Source: Piscibacillus halophilus
GTDB taxonomy: Bacteria > Bacillota > Bacilli > Bacillales > Alkalibacillaceae
NCBI RefSeq assembly: GCF_900110685.1
Contig: NZ_FOES01000014.1
Coordinates: 1-58,657, forward strand
Direction of reading: 5' to 3'
DNA: 58,657 nucleotides
The notes below the pieces were generated by a model. The model worked only from the letters and a program-made list of their open reading frames with translations. It was not told the origin of the DNA and searched no databases. Shown here piece by piece: positions 19,662 to 28,769 of the stretch. Numbering within the stretch: position 1 is the stretch's first letter; each line of letters begins with the position of its first letter. The position numbers were made by a program, and so were the translations under genes.

Positions 19662-19685
19662 TCACTGAAGTTGATCACCTTTTTC
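19658..19685 (+). terminator. Terminator of the ger operon
   Basis: GTGATCA pairs with TGATCAC, followed by CTTTTTC. The stem overlaps the stop codon of the C subunit gene. Confidence 0.75.
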
Positions 19686-20076
19686 TAACTGATATTATTT
19701 TTTGAATATTGCGTTGGTATTGAAGCGACAGATATTGAAGTAACGGGCAGGTTTGTTTAATAGTGAAACTTTAATTATTTTAAGTCGTATATAAAATGCG
19801 AAATCAATTAGGGAGGTGTACATATGTCTACAACTGTTATTATCATAGTAGTTAGTCATTAATTGTTCAACTATTGGGGGGCGTTAGATTAATAAGGCAA
19901 CCAACTAATTTTTCGTTTCTTACACAACATTTCTGAATTTTAAGAAAGTTTAATCTATTCTCAACAAAATCATTTGTTATTAATTTTCAGAAAATGCTGG
20001 AGAAAGAAACAATTATGGCCAAAAGAGAACGGGTTTAAGGGGTCAGACCTCTATTTATGTAACATCTTGAGGAGGC
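19686..20076. other. Intergenic stretch with a broken small ORF
   Basis: No intact gene is seen. A strong site (AGGGAGGTG) precedes ATG 19824, which encodes only MSTTVIIIVVSH before a stop. A frame change near the end would continue SLIVQLLGGVRLIRQP, so this may be a decayed one-helix membrane peptide gene. The right part carries GGAGG for the pseudogene at 20077. Confidence 0.4.
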
Positions 20077-20615
20077 ATGATGTTGACAACGTTGGTAATT
20101 CATCCGACAATGGAATAATCTGTGATAAATAAACATTTGAAAAAACGATTATGAATGAAACCGATATTACTGTTCATGACTTATATGAAAAATATCCGGA
20201 TGAACAAATTGATATTAAACATGAGCAGCTTTTATTAGAAGAACACAACCGGGTTATTTTCCAGTTTCCAAATTACTGGTATAGTTATCCCCCATTGCTT
20301 AAAAAATGGTTTGATCTTGTTTTAGAACGTGGTTGGGCGTTTAGAGGTCAGCATGCGCTCAAAGGAAAAGAGTTTGGTATTGCTGTAAGCTCTGGGTTTA
20401 CCGCGGAAGACTACAGGTTTGATGGATTACATCGTCATACGATAGATCAAGTGATGGCACCATTTACCGCCACGTGTAATTTTATACGGACAAAATCACT
20501 GCCATTGTTTGCAACATTCGAAGAAGAACTTCAGACGTCAGCGGATTACAAGCAAATCGCTGATGCATATATTACTTATTTAACAAAATCGTTTAAGTTC
20601 CATCGGGAATCGTAA
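20077..20615 (+). pseudogene. NAD(P)H:quinone oxidoreductase (flavodoxin-2 fold, YwrO/KefF-like), inactivated
   Basis: From ATG 20077, behind TTGAGGAGGC, the frame starts MMLTTLVIHPTME, the first strand of flavodoxin-like FMN quinone reductases, then hits TAA. Past it come SVINKHLKK and a one-base loss in an A run. The remaining frame from 20151 is intact: ITVHDLYEKYP, then FQFPNYWYSYPPLLKKWFD (typical FMN-site helix) and WAFRG. Without the N-terminal FMN-phosphate loop the 154-residue remainder is unlikely to fold into an active enzyme. Its own ATG lacks a ribosome site. Confidence 0.82.
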
Positions 20616-20946
20616 GCGTATGTAGGGGCAGAACCTTAATTTGCAGGGTGAGTGCTATTAATACCTTTTATATTTACGTTAATTTTAGATTTACACCTTA
20701 ATTAGGCTTAACTTTATTAAAATGGATAGTCCGGTTGTATTATTTTCAATATGGTTTTGATACCTTTGACTTTAATTTACAGTATAATAGATAAATTATG
20801 GCGCGTAGTATAACCTGCTATATAGAAGACTTGTATCTGATAGTGCAAGTCTTCTAATAGGAGGTTTTTTCATTAAGTATCGTTAAATACTAAGGTCCCA
20901 TGCATTGAGGTATAGTTCCAGATTTCGAGTCTAAAGGAGGGCAGGT
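20616..20946. other. Gene-free stretch with a hairpin
   Basis: I see no gene. A 10-bp inverted repeat (AGAAGACTTG/CAAGTCTTCT, 20824-20855) is followed nine bases later by TTTTTT, a poor terminator. A TATAAT at about 20780 has no good -35 partner. Confidence 0.5.
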
Positions 20947-21705
20947 TTATTCCGTTTCAAATTGAAAATCTTCATGTTCATGTAAACCATCATCATTTTC
21001 AATGTGAACAGTTACGGTATAAGATGTTTCAGCATCTAGTTCAACCTCAGAAGTATACACTCCAGATTCAGTTTCTTCGGCATCTGCCCAAACAGGGTGC
21101 TCATCGTCATCAGGCTTTATTTCAAATCTAACTCTACCTTCTTCTAATGGTTCGTCATTGAGTGAAATATTAACATTAAGAATCTCTTGCCCACTTGATT
21201 CACCATTTTGATGATTAAAATCTACATCAACATTATTTGAATGACTGTGGTCATGGCTATGATCATGTCCATCTTCATCTTCATGTGCTTCGTGTTCATC
21301 TGTCTCAGTAGGATTTCCTACTTGTACTTGATGTTTTGGCATAACATGTTGGCTTTTAGCTGTGACATGAGACTGAATATGGTAAATCCCGTCTTCTTGA
21401 AAGTTGTATTCTGCGGTATATAATCCTTCTTCGTCTTCTTCAGCGGTTACAAACGTACTTTCTTCTTTCTGTCCTTGCTGCCATACTTCAAATTCAACTT
21501 CGTCTGCTTCAGTCACAGGTTCATCGTTATGGGTCACTTTTGCTTGAAGGGTATGTTCACCGACTTCTAATTGATCGTCCATTAATATTTCGACCGAAAT
21601 GGGCGTTAGGGTATCCTCTGTCTCATCGTTGGAATTCTCATCATCTGCATTAGACGCACATGCGCTTAATATTAATATGATTAACAAAAATAATAGTTTT
21701 TTCAT
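20947..21705 (-). CDS. Lipoprotein with two YtkA-like domains and a His-rich linker
   Basis: The 252-residue protein has a lipoprotein signal (LILSACAS, Cys near 16), an acidic spacer, and two beta-sandwich YtkA-like domains (about 35-130 and 160-250). Each has the pattern ...P...V.FE......G.Y......G.Y.....V. Between them is a segment rich in His, Asp and Glu (HEDEDGHDHSHDHSHS, about 139-160) that could bind Zn, Cu or Ni. It should be anchored outside the cell membrane. Function is unknown; YtkA/FixH-like domains are linked to metal or redox handling. AAGGAG lies eight bases before the ATG. It stands alone. Confidence 0.75.
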   Translation of the reverse strand: MKKLLFLLIILILSACASNADDENSNDETEDTLTPISVEILMDDQLEVGEHTLQAKVTHNDEPVTEADEVEFEVWQQGQKEESTFVTAEEDEEGLYTAEYNFQEDGIYHIQSHVTAKSQHVMPKHQVQVGNPTETDEHEAHEDEDGHDHSHDHSHSNNVDVDFNHQNGESSGQEILNVNISLNDEPLEEGRVRFEIKPDDDEHPVWADAEETESGVYTSEVELDAETSYTVTVHIENDDGLHEHEDFQFETE

Positions 21706-21972
21706 ATATGATGCTCCTTTCTATCTATAAACAAATATATCAAATTCTTCTAGAACCTTGAGGGTTGAAATGTGACAATGTATTTAAGATATATTTTATT
21801 TGAAGAAATTGTGACGGAGAGGTCATATGAAAAAGTTGATCACTATTTTATAAGAAATGATATTTGGGATAACGACTGACTGATGACCTTATCCAAAAAT
21901 AAACTAATTTTTACAAATCTTTAAAATTATATTACAGTTAATGTAGTTATAATAAAGATGAAGGGGTATAAC

Positions 21973-22104
21973 ATGGAGAAGTGTTTTTGCTACGAAAAAT
22001 TTAAGGACCAATTACCTAAAGATATTAAAATTACATGCTTTAAAGAAAAGTGTCGTAATTATCGTGAAAACATGAAAAAACTTAGGGAACATAAGGATTC
22101 ATAA
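21973..22104 (+). CDS. Small cysteine protein, 43 residues
   Basis: A short ORF behind GAAGGGGTATAAC begins MEKCFCYEKFKDQLPKDI and ends with KKLREHKDS. Cys 4, 6, 22 and 27 form a CxC...C(x4)C set that could bind one zinc ion. About a third of residues are Lys, Arg or Glu. I do not recognise the family. It lies alone before the moxR operon in the same direction. Confidence 0.55.
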   Translation: MEKCFCYEKFKDQLPKDIKITCFKEKCRNYRENMKKLREHKDS

Positions 22105-22181
22105 GTATACTTTACCAAACTATTAGGTAAACTTTTATAGTATGATAGAATTATATGAATAATCATGGGAGGTTGAAAGGA

Positions 22182-23138
22182 ATGACGCAGCAGATGACAA
22201 CCCAGCAAAACAAGATTGAATCCATTTTACAAAATATTGAACAAGTTATGGTAGGGAAGAGAGAAGCGATTGAACTAAGTCTACTAGCTTTATTAGCAGA
22301 AGGCCATGTCCTATTAGAAGATGTGCCTGGTGTTGGTAAAACAATGCTTGTTCGTTCATTAGCTAAGTCGTTTAACTTAGACTTTAAACGCATCCAGTTT
22401 ACGCCTGATTTACTTCCATCAGACGTAACAGGTGTTTCTATTTATAATCAAAAAGAGATGAACTTTGAATTCCGTCCGGGTCCAATTCTAGGGAATATTG
22501 TTTTGGCAGATGAAATTAACCGTACGTCACCGAAGACTCAGTCTGCTTTACTAGAGAGTATGGAAGAAAAACACATTACGGTTGATGGGACAACAATGGA
22601 GTTAAAGCGTCCATTCTTTGTGATGGCGACTCAAAACCCAATTGAGTATGAAGGGACTTACCCTTTACCAGAAGCTCAATTAGACCGTTTCTTATTAAAA
22701 CTTAATCTAGGGTATCCATCTATTGATGATGAGATCCAAATGTTAGATCGTACGTCTTCTGAGCATCCGATTGACCGTTTAGAAGCGGTTATGGATCAAG
22801 AGGATCTTTTAAGGCTACAAGAAGACGTAACTCATGTTCATGTGAGTGATGCGATTAAGAAATATATTGTTTATTTAATTGATGCGACTCGTAAGCATCC
22901 ATTATTCGATCTTGGGGCTAGTCCACGTGCATCCATTGCTCTGATGAAAGCGGCCAAAGCATACGCTTATATTTCAAAACGTGATTATGTTCTACCGGAC
23001 GATATTAAATATTTAACGAAACATGTATTAAGTCATCGTGTCATCATTTCATCTGAAGCTAAATTTGAAGGAAAAACAACTGCGTCAATCTTGGATGACA
23101 TTGTAAGAAAAACAATTGTTCCAATTGAAAGAGGTTAA
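22182..23138 (+). CDS. yeaC: MoxR-family AAA+ ATPase (YeaC-like)
   Basis: MoxR ATPases are thought to act as chaperones for metal or cofactor insertion and complex assembly with partner VWA/DUF58 proteins. The protein of about 318 residues has Walker A (EDVPGVGKT), the Walker B DEINRTSPKTQSALLE, the sensor TQNP and the arginine-rich SPRASIALMKAA C-terminal motif. ATG 22182 follows GGGAGG; an ATG nine codons upstream lacks a site. It is followed after two bases by a DUF58 gene and then a transglutaminase gene, a conserved three-gene operon. Confidence 0.92.
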   Translation: MTQQMTTQQNKIESILQNIEQVMVGKREAIELSLLALLAEGHVLLEDVPGVGKTMLVRSLAKSFNLDFKRIQFTPDLLPSDVTGVSIYNQKEMNFEFRPGPILGNIVLADEINRTSPKTQSALLESMEEKHITVDGTTMELKRPFFVMATQNPIEYEGTYPLPEAQLDRFLLKLNLGYPSIDDEIQMLDRTSSEHPIDRLEAVMDQEDLLRLQEDVTHVHVSDAIKKYIVYLIDATRKHPLFDLGASPRASIALMKAAKAYAYISKRDYVLPDDIKYLTKHVLSHRVIISSEAKFEGKTTASILDDIVRKTIVPIERG

Positions 23139-23140
23139 GT

Positions 23141-24409
23141 ATGTTAAAGCCTTTTTCAACCATCATTCGTTTCATACTTGTCGTATTATTATTGGCCGCA
23201 CTGTTTTCTTACGCAATGTTTCAAGGTGGATTTGTCAGTTGGTTCTTGTTTTTTGGGTTTTTACCTATTCTTCTATATTCATTTATCATCGTCATTTATC
23301 CACTCTCATGGCTTTCAGTTGAACGTGAAGTTTCAAAACGATATTTTCAGGCTGGTCAGACATTGAATGTCAAAGTCACGGTTAAGAGTAAGTTGCCTTT
23401 TCCTATCTTATTTATGATCATTGAGGACCAGTTACCTAAGAGTATTCATTATAATGATACTCGTCATCATAAGTATAAATTTTTAAAAAAACCGAATTCG
23501 TTGTTTAAAGAGGAAACGTATAAAACGATTATCTTCCCAAGGTTTAGACGAAAGGTAGTCTATGACTATAGTGTTACATCTGTTCCAAGAGGGTTACACG
23601 ATTTAGATCAGGTCAGAATTTTAACAGGGGACTTTTTAGGATTAGTTAAAAAAGAAAATATTTTTTCTGCTCCTGTCAAAGTGTTAGTCGAACCTAGAGA
23701 GGTCGCTTTACGTTTAAATAATGAAATCTCTTATTTTGAAGAAGGCGAACAGACAGCTTATTCAATTAAAGCTAATCATACGAATCTGGTATCAGGAGTG
23801 AGAGATTATGCTCCTGGGGATCGAGTATCATGGTTGGATTGGAAGACGACAGCGAAAAAGCAAAAACTTGTTACGAAAGAGTTTGAGCAGGAAAAGCATA
23901 AGGACTTAACGGTCATATTAAACCGAATCCATTCTGAAAAAGAGGATTGGTTAGCATTTGAAGGTAGCGTAGAAATAGCTAATTCGATTGTGAGTGAATC
24001 GATTGATGACCATGGAAAAGTGTCATTTGTTGCGATTGGGGATAAACGTCATGAAATTCAACTTGATCGAGGTAAGCGAGATTTAGACCGATTGACACGC
24101 TATTTAGCTGAAACGAAGCTAGTCGATGAGTCACGTTCATTTTCTTCTAAACTATTAAAAGAAGGTATGCTCATCTCTAAGGATCGTAACTTAGTCGTCA
24201 TCACACATCAGATTGATTCGAATTTGCACCGTACGATGGTTCAGATTAATCAACATGATGCCAAGATCAGTTTGATTTGTATTAAAAGTAAGCATCGGAT
24301 TACGCCGAAAGAACGTCAAGCGCTAGAACAGTTAAAACAAGAAGGAGTTATTGTGACTTGGTTAAATGAAGATCAATTAACGAGTCGCTTGATTGAGGTG
24401 AACACATAA
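23141..24409 (+). CDS. yeaD: DUF58-domain membrane protein (YeaD-like)
   Basis: A 422-residue protein with two N-terminal membrane helices (about 9-25 and 29-50), then a soluble part containing the DUF58 motif VRDYAPGDRVSWLDWKTTAKKQKLVTKE (about 219-246; central residues R-x-Y-x-P-G-D-x-x-x-x-I/L-x-W). DUF58 proteins pair with MoxR ATPases. Function in this organism is unproven. Start follows AAAGAGG. It overlaps the next gene at one base (TAATG). Confidence 0.9.
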   Translation: MLKPFSTIIRFILVVLLLAALFSYAMFQGGFVSWFLFFGFLPILLYSFIIVIYPLSWLSVEREVSKRYFQAGQTLNVKVTVKSKLPFPILFMIIEDQLPKSIHYNDTRHHKYKFLKKPNSLFKEETYKTIIFPRFRRKVVYDYSVTSVPRGLHDLDQVRILTGDFLGLVKKENIFSAPVKVLVEPREVALRLNNEISYFEEGEQTAYSIKANHTNLVSGVRDYAPGDRVSWLDWKTTAKKQKLVTKEFEQEKHKDLTVILNRIHSEKEDWLAFEGSVEIANSIVSESIDDHGKVSFVAIGDKRHEIQLDRGKRDLDRLTRYLAETKLVDESRSFSSKLLKEGMLISKDRNLVVITHQIDSNLHRTMVQINQHDAKISLICIKSKHRITPKERQALEQLKQEGVIVTWLNEDQLTSRLIEVNT

Positions 24410-26607
24410 TGCATTCATTAAAAGCTCAACAATGGATATCACTCATATTGTATGGCGGAAGTTTGTTACTACTTCTTGAGTGGATTTTTCCTCTAGAAGA
24501 AGTAACGGATACCTCTTTTACATCAACCTTTGTGATGTATATTGTGTTATGCTTCATCTTATCAGCGACACAGCTTCCTTATTGGATTGTGTCACCAGTA
24601 AAACTATTAGGTCTTCTGTTTGTAATGCATCAATTATATTTTGAACCAACCTTCTTTACGAAGGCATGGTTTGAATTGTTTTGGTTAGATTTAAATACGA
24701 ATCTGTCGTTTTTATGGGCTAGAGATTGGGTGTCGTTAACGTCAAGTTTTAGAACGTTATTGTTTTTAATTTTATTATGGATGTTAAGTTATTTGCTTTA
24801 TTATTGGTTTGCTGTACGAAAAAAACCCTTCTCATTCATTTTGTTTACATTCATTTATTTAACCGTATTAGATACATTTACCGCCTTTGATGCAAGCACA
24901 CCAATTATACGGGCATTTATCATTGGCGTAGCGGTCATGGGTGTGGCGTATTTACAACATTTATTAGAAAACGAGAACATGCGTATGCCAGCGATGAAAA
25001 CGATGGTGAAATGGATAGGTCCACTCCTCATCGTAATCGGTTTTAGTACAATCATTGGATATGCTGCTCCAAAATATGATCCCATTTGGCCAGACCCGGT
25101 ACCATTTATCCAAAGCACAGCTGAAGGTAGTGGTTATGGTGATGGGCCAGGTGGCGGTGTTCAACGGATCGGTTACGGTGAAAATGATGAACGTTTAGGC
25201 GGTGGTTTTGTTCAGGACGATACGACCGTGTTCTATGCCCAAGCTCCAAAATCCCAATACTGGAAAGTGGAGACGAAGGATACGTATACTGGGCATGGTT
25301 GGACGCGTAGCCAAGATGGACAGTTTGAGCATTCAGAGGGGTCACTGGAAGGACTTCAGGAGTACTCTGATTTAGTCGATTTGAATGATGATCATGCACA
25401 AATTCAATTCGTTGAGCCAGGTTTCTTAAATAAATTGGTTTATACGTATGGGGTTGAGCATGTTACACCAGTCCATGATGGCATGAGCCTAGAATTTAAC
25501 CGTATAACTGGAGAGGTCTTATCGAAAGTAGACGGTCAAACACGATTACCAGAATCATATGAAATTGACATGCAAAGACCCTTTTTCCCTGTTGAAGAGA
25601 TGCGTACCGTTACAGAGAAAGGTGAACTAGATCAATATTTACAACTGCCAGATTCGCTTCCAGATCGAGTGGTCAGTTTAGCAGAGGAAATTACGGCAGA
25701 GCATGATAATCGTTATGATAAAGCGAAAGCAGTAGAAGAATTTTTCTCAAGTAACGGCTTTATATATGAAACACAGGATGTAGCTGTTCCAGATGGTGAC
25801 GAAGATTACGTTGATCAATTCCTATTTGAAACACAAGTAGGTTATTGTGATAACTTCTCAACATCAATGGTTGTGCTATTAAGGTCAGTAGATATTCCTG
25901 CTAGATGGGTGAAAGGGTTTACTGAAGGCGAACGCCTCACAGGTGAAGATTATTTTGAAGGTCATCAGCCGGAATACGAAATCACAAACAACAATGCCCA
26001 CTCTTGGGTAGAGGTCTATTTCCCTAATGTAGGTTGGGTACCATTTGAGCCAACTGTAGGGTTTAATAACCAAAGTAGTTTCAGCTATGGTGAGACATTG
26101 GATGATATTTTAGAAGAGGAAGAACAGGATTATGAACAACCTGAGTCATCTGAAACACCAGAGCTTCCTGAGGGAGAAGAAGAAGAGGAAGATGAAAGTG
26201 ATGATCAAGCAGTGGCTAGTGGATCGATGTCCCAACCACTTAAGTATTCTTTAATAGGTGCAGGGGTCGTTCTTCTTACTATTATTATTTGGTTATTAAT
26301 GAAGAAAAGGTTAGTCATCGTGAGTAAGTGGAAGAAACGAAAAATGGAGAATTACACCGATGTGGAGACATTCACGGAAGCCTATCAGTTTTTACTTCGT
26401 GCATTAGCACATAAAGGGCTGGTGTTTGGTGAAGGTCAAACGTTACGTGAATTTGCGGTGGATGTGGATCGTTGGTTTGGTGAGAATCATATGTCTCAAC
26501 TAACAGCATATTATGAGCGTGCCATCTATCGTGATGAGTCGATTGATTCACATCATGCTGAGGTTAATCAATTATGGAATAAGTTAGTCAATGATGTCTT
26601 AGCTTGA
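24409..26607 (+). CDS. yebA: Membrane-anchored transglutaminase-like protein (YebA-like)
   Basis: A 732-residue protein with about five N-terminal membrane helices, a large extracellular region, a transglutaminase-like cysteine-protease core, one more helix near 620 and a C-terminal DUF4129-like cytosolic part. The triad is visible: Cys in VGYCDNFSTSMV (about 482), His in NNAHSWVEVYF (about 531) and Asp-like context in GWVPFEPT. An acidic low-complexity linker (EEEEEDESDDQ) precedes the last helix. It closes the moxR-DUF58-transglutaminase operon. Confidence 0.9.
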   Translation: MHSLKAQQWISLILYGGSLLLLLEWIFPLEEVTDTSFTSTFVMYIVLCFILSATQLPYWIVSPVKLLGLLFVMHQLYFEPTFFTKAWFELFWLDLNTNLSFLWARDWVSLTSSFRTLLFLILLWMLSYLLYYWFAVRKKPFSFILFTFIYLTVLDTFTAFDASTPIIRAFIIGVAVMGVAYLQHLLENENMRMPAMKTMVKWIGPLLIVIGFSTIIGYAAPKYDPIWPDPVPFIQSTAEGSGYGDGPGGGVQRIGYGENDERLGGGFVQDDTTVFYAQAPKSQYWKVETKDTYTGHGWTRSQDGQFEHSEGSLEGLQEYSDLVDLNDDHAQIQFVEPGFLNKLVYTYGVEHVTPVHDGMSLEFNRITGEVLSKVDGQTRLPESYEIDMQRPFFPVEEMRTVTEKGELDQYLQLPDSLPDRVVSLAEEITAEHDNRYDKAKAVEEFFSSNGFIYETQDVAVPDGDEDYVDQFLFETQVGYCDNFSTSMVVLLRSVDIPARWVKGFTEGERLTGEDYFEGHQPEYEITNNNAHSWVEVYFPNVGWVPFEPTVGFNNQSSFSYGETLDDILEEEEQDYEQPESSETPELPEGEEEEEDESDDQAVASGSMSQPLKYSLIGAGVVLLTIIIWLLMKKRLVIVSKWKKRKMENYTDVETFTEAYQFLLRALAHKGLVFGEGQTLREFAVDVDRWFGENHMSQLTAYYERAIYRDESIDSHHAEVNQLWNKLVNDVLA

Positions 26608-26661
26608 CGAAACGGGGAAACGCGTGTACGATATTTAATGTAAAAAATAAAAAATGAAACA

Positions 26662-26826
26662 CCTCGTATAATATTGGGAATAAGGCCCAAGAGTTTCTAC
26701 CGAGCCACCGTAAATGGTTCGACTACGGGGATTGCATATAAGTTTTGGTGTGTCATCGTGATTGATACACTCTCATTTGCAATTTTCCTCGTAAAAACTC
26801 TTGGTCAAAATACCAAGAGTTTTTTT
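26662..26826 (+). promoter_or_regulatory. Purine (guanine-type) riboswitch with terminator
   Basis: The aptamer covers 26662-26730: P1 CCTCGTA/TACGGGG, the loops GTTTCTACC and CGTAAATGG, and GACTACGG with C at the ligand-pairing position, which indicates guanine/hypoxanthine rather than adenine. CCTCGTA recurs at 26787-26793, just before the terminator, and can pair with the 3' strand of P1 as an antiterminator. It controls the NCS2 permease downstream; ligand binding should favour termination. Confidence 0.93.
26793..26826 (+). terminator. Riboswitch-controlled terminator
   Basis: AAAACTCTTGGT pairs with ACCAAGAGTTTT over a 6-nt loop, followed by seven T residues. Its 5' arm is also complementary to CCAAGAGTTT inside the aptamer (about 26687-26696). 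Confidence 0.9.
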
Positions 26827-26903
26827 AGTTGATCGATAAATAGGGGAATAGAGTTTGTCGGTTTTATTCATCGAGGGTGTTTCTTCTAAGGGGAGGAACA
26901 ACA

Positions 26904-28241
26904 ATGAAAAAGTATTTTAAGTTTGACGAGCATGGTACGAATTATCGTCGAGAAACCATGGCTGGTTTAACGACGTTCTTGGCAATGGCCTATATATTAT
27001 TTGTTAATCCTAACGTTTTATCATTAGCAGATATTGAAGATCTACCTGCTGGTGTAACAAGAATGGATCCAGGTGCGATTTTTACTGCAACAGCTTTAGC
27101 GGCGGCTATTGGTACGTTGATTATGGGGTTAGTCGCACGTTATCCGATTGCGTTAGCGCCAGGTATGGGGCTGAATGCGTTCTTTGCTTATACGGTTGTA
27201 TTAGGCTTCGGAATTCCTTGGGAAACTGCGTTAGCAGGTGTTTTAGCCTCAGGTCTCATATTTATAGTGTTAACTTTGACAGGTGTGCGTGAGCGAGTTA
27301 TCAATGCTATTCCGAATAACTTAAAACTAGCTGTTGGTGCTGGTATTGGAATGTTTATTGCATTTATTGGTTTTACGAATGTTGGAATTATCGAATCGGA
27401 TTCAAATACGTTTGTAACGCTCGGAAATCTATCTGACCCAAGAACATTACTTGCTGTTTTCGGTGTTGTAGTTACGGTTATTTTATTAGTTAGAGGGTTT
27501 AAAGGTGGCGTGTTTTATGGAATGATCATTACAGCTATTGCTGGTATGGTTGTAGGGTTAATTGATCCACCTAGTGGTATTAACGGTATTGTAGGCTCTG
27601 TTCCAAGTCTTGAACCGACTTTCGGTGCTGCATTCTCTCATTTCGGTGAAATTTTTACGATTGAAATGTTAATTGTTATTCTGACGTTCCTTTTTGTCGA
27701 CTTCTTTGATACAGCAGGTACGTTAGTCGCCGTTGCAACTCAAGGTGGATTAATGAAAAATGATAAGCTGCCACGTGCGAATCGCGCATTATTCTCTGAC
27801 TCTGCTGCTACAGTTGCTGGTTCGGTATTAGGGACTTCTACGACAACGTCATTTATCGAATCGACAACAGGTGTAAGTGCTGGAGGTCGTACGGGATTTG
27901 CCTCTGTCGTGACAGCAGGATTATTCATTTTAGCGTTGTTCTTCTCACCATTATTAAGTGTCGTCACATCTGAAGTGACCGCGCCAGCCTTAATTATTGT
28001 TGGTATTTTAATGGCGGCGAATTTGAAAAATATTGATTGGGATCGATTTGAAATTGCGGTTCCAGCATTTTTAACCGTTGTTGCTATGCCACTCACGTAT
28101 AGTATTGCAACAGGTATTGCGGTTGGATTCATCTTCTATCCACTTACGATGTTGTTAAAAGGTCGAGGAAAAGAAATTCATCCAGTGATGTACGGATTGT
28201 TTGTTATCTTTATTCTGTACTTCATCTTCTTAACAGAGTAA
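26904..28241 (+). CDS. pbuG: Hypoxanthine/guanine permease, NCS2 (AzgA/PbuG) family
   Basis: A purine:proton symporter of about 445 residues and roughly 12-14 helices. It begins MKKYFKFDEHGTNYRRE, close to PbuG of B. subtilis, and has the AzgA-type segments TTFLAMAYILFVNP, ALAPGMGLNAFFAYTV and FVDFFDTAGTLVAVA. ATG 26904 is preceded by AAGGGGAGG; the ATG nine codons earlier overlaps nothing useful. The guanine-type riboswitch upstream agrees with guanine/hypoxanthine uptake. guaA, which precedes pbuG in B. subtilis, is not here. Confidence 0.93.
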   Translation: MKKYFKFDEHGTNYRRETMAGLTTFLAMAYILFVNPNVLSLADIEDLPAGVTRMDPGAIFTATALAAAIGTLIMGLVARYPIALAPGMGLNAFFAYTVVLGFGIPWETALAGVLASGLIFIVLTLTGVRERVINAIPNNLKLAVGAGIGMFIAFIGFTNVGIIESDSNTFVTLGNLSDPRTLLAVFGVVVTVILLVRGFKGGVFYGMIITAIAGMVVGLIDPPSGINGIVGSVPSLEPTFGAAFSHFGEIFTIEMLIVILTFLFVDFFDTAGTLVAVATQGGLMKNDKLPRANRALFSDSAATVAGSVLGTSTTTSFIESTTGVSAGGRTGFASVVTAGLFILALFFSPLLSVVTSEVTAPALIIVGILMAANLKNIDWDRFEIAVPAFLTVVAMPLTYSIATGIAVGFIFYPLTMLLKGRGKEIHPVMYGLFVIFILYFIFLTE

Positions 28242-28242
28242 A

Positions 28243-28677
28243 TTATTTCTCGCCTTCTTTAATTCTAATTGCTTTGGCACGGTGTTCATCGTGAACATCT
28301 TTAAACAAGTGAATAAAGACAAGGCCATGCTCATAACGAGCGTCAACTTTGTCTTCTCTGACTTTATAAGGGAGCTCAATCGTCCGGTTGAAGCTCCCTT
28401 GTATTATTTCTTCTTGAATCAATTCGTAACCGGAAGCTGGAATTTTAATTTCCCCCTTAATATGCATGTGATAGCCGTCAATTTCACAATTGATTTGTTT
28501 GATTTGACTAATTCCGGGAATGTTAATGACACATAAGATCTCATATTCTTTTTTAAAAATATTGACTTGCGGGATGTTCGGTTTTAAAATACTGTCGAAT
28601 TCATTCCAAAATGATTCACCAAAGAACTGATCGATGTTCTTACGCCACTCATGCATATGGTTAAATGAATTCATCAT
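28243..28677 (-). CDS. Small heat-shock protein (Hsp20/alpha-crystallin family)
   Basis: A 144-residue protein with an alpha-crystallin-type domain (about 38-140): the strands VNIFKKEYEILCVINIPGI, the IELPYKV segment and DARYEHGLVFIHLFK. The classic C-terminal IxI anchor is replaced by KAIRIKE. Family members are holdase chaperones; in Bacillus some are spore-coat proteins. The start is one of two adjacent ATGs behind AAGGAA. It converges on pbuG with a one-base gap. Confidence 0.85.
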   Translation of the reverse strand: MMNSFNHMHEWRKNIDQFFGESFWNEFDSILKPNIPQVNIFKKEYEILCVINIPGISQIKQINCEIDGYHMHIKGEIKIPASGYELIQEEIIQGSFNRTIELPYKVREDKVDARYEHGLVFIHLFKDVHDEHRAKAIRIKEGEK

Positions 28678-28769
28678 TCGTCATCATTCCTTTTCGATTC
28701 TTCTTCATTAACATATGCAAACGGGGTAACAGTTGATATAATAGCAATTACTAAAGAGGTGATGTCCAT

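Noticed and set aside
20020-20640. AAGGGGTCAGACC and AGGGGCAGAACC as ends of a mobile element around the quinone reductase pseudogene
   Set aside because: The two words match poorly and no transposase or clear repeat ends are present.
25106-25399. 97-residue His-rich ORF opposite yebA
   Set aside because: It is antisense to a conserved coding region and lacks a ribosome site.
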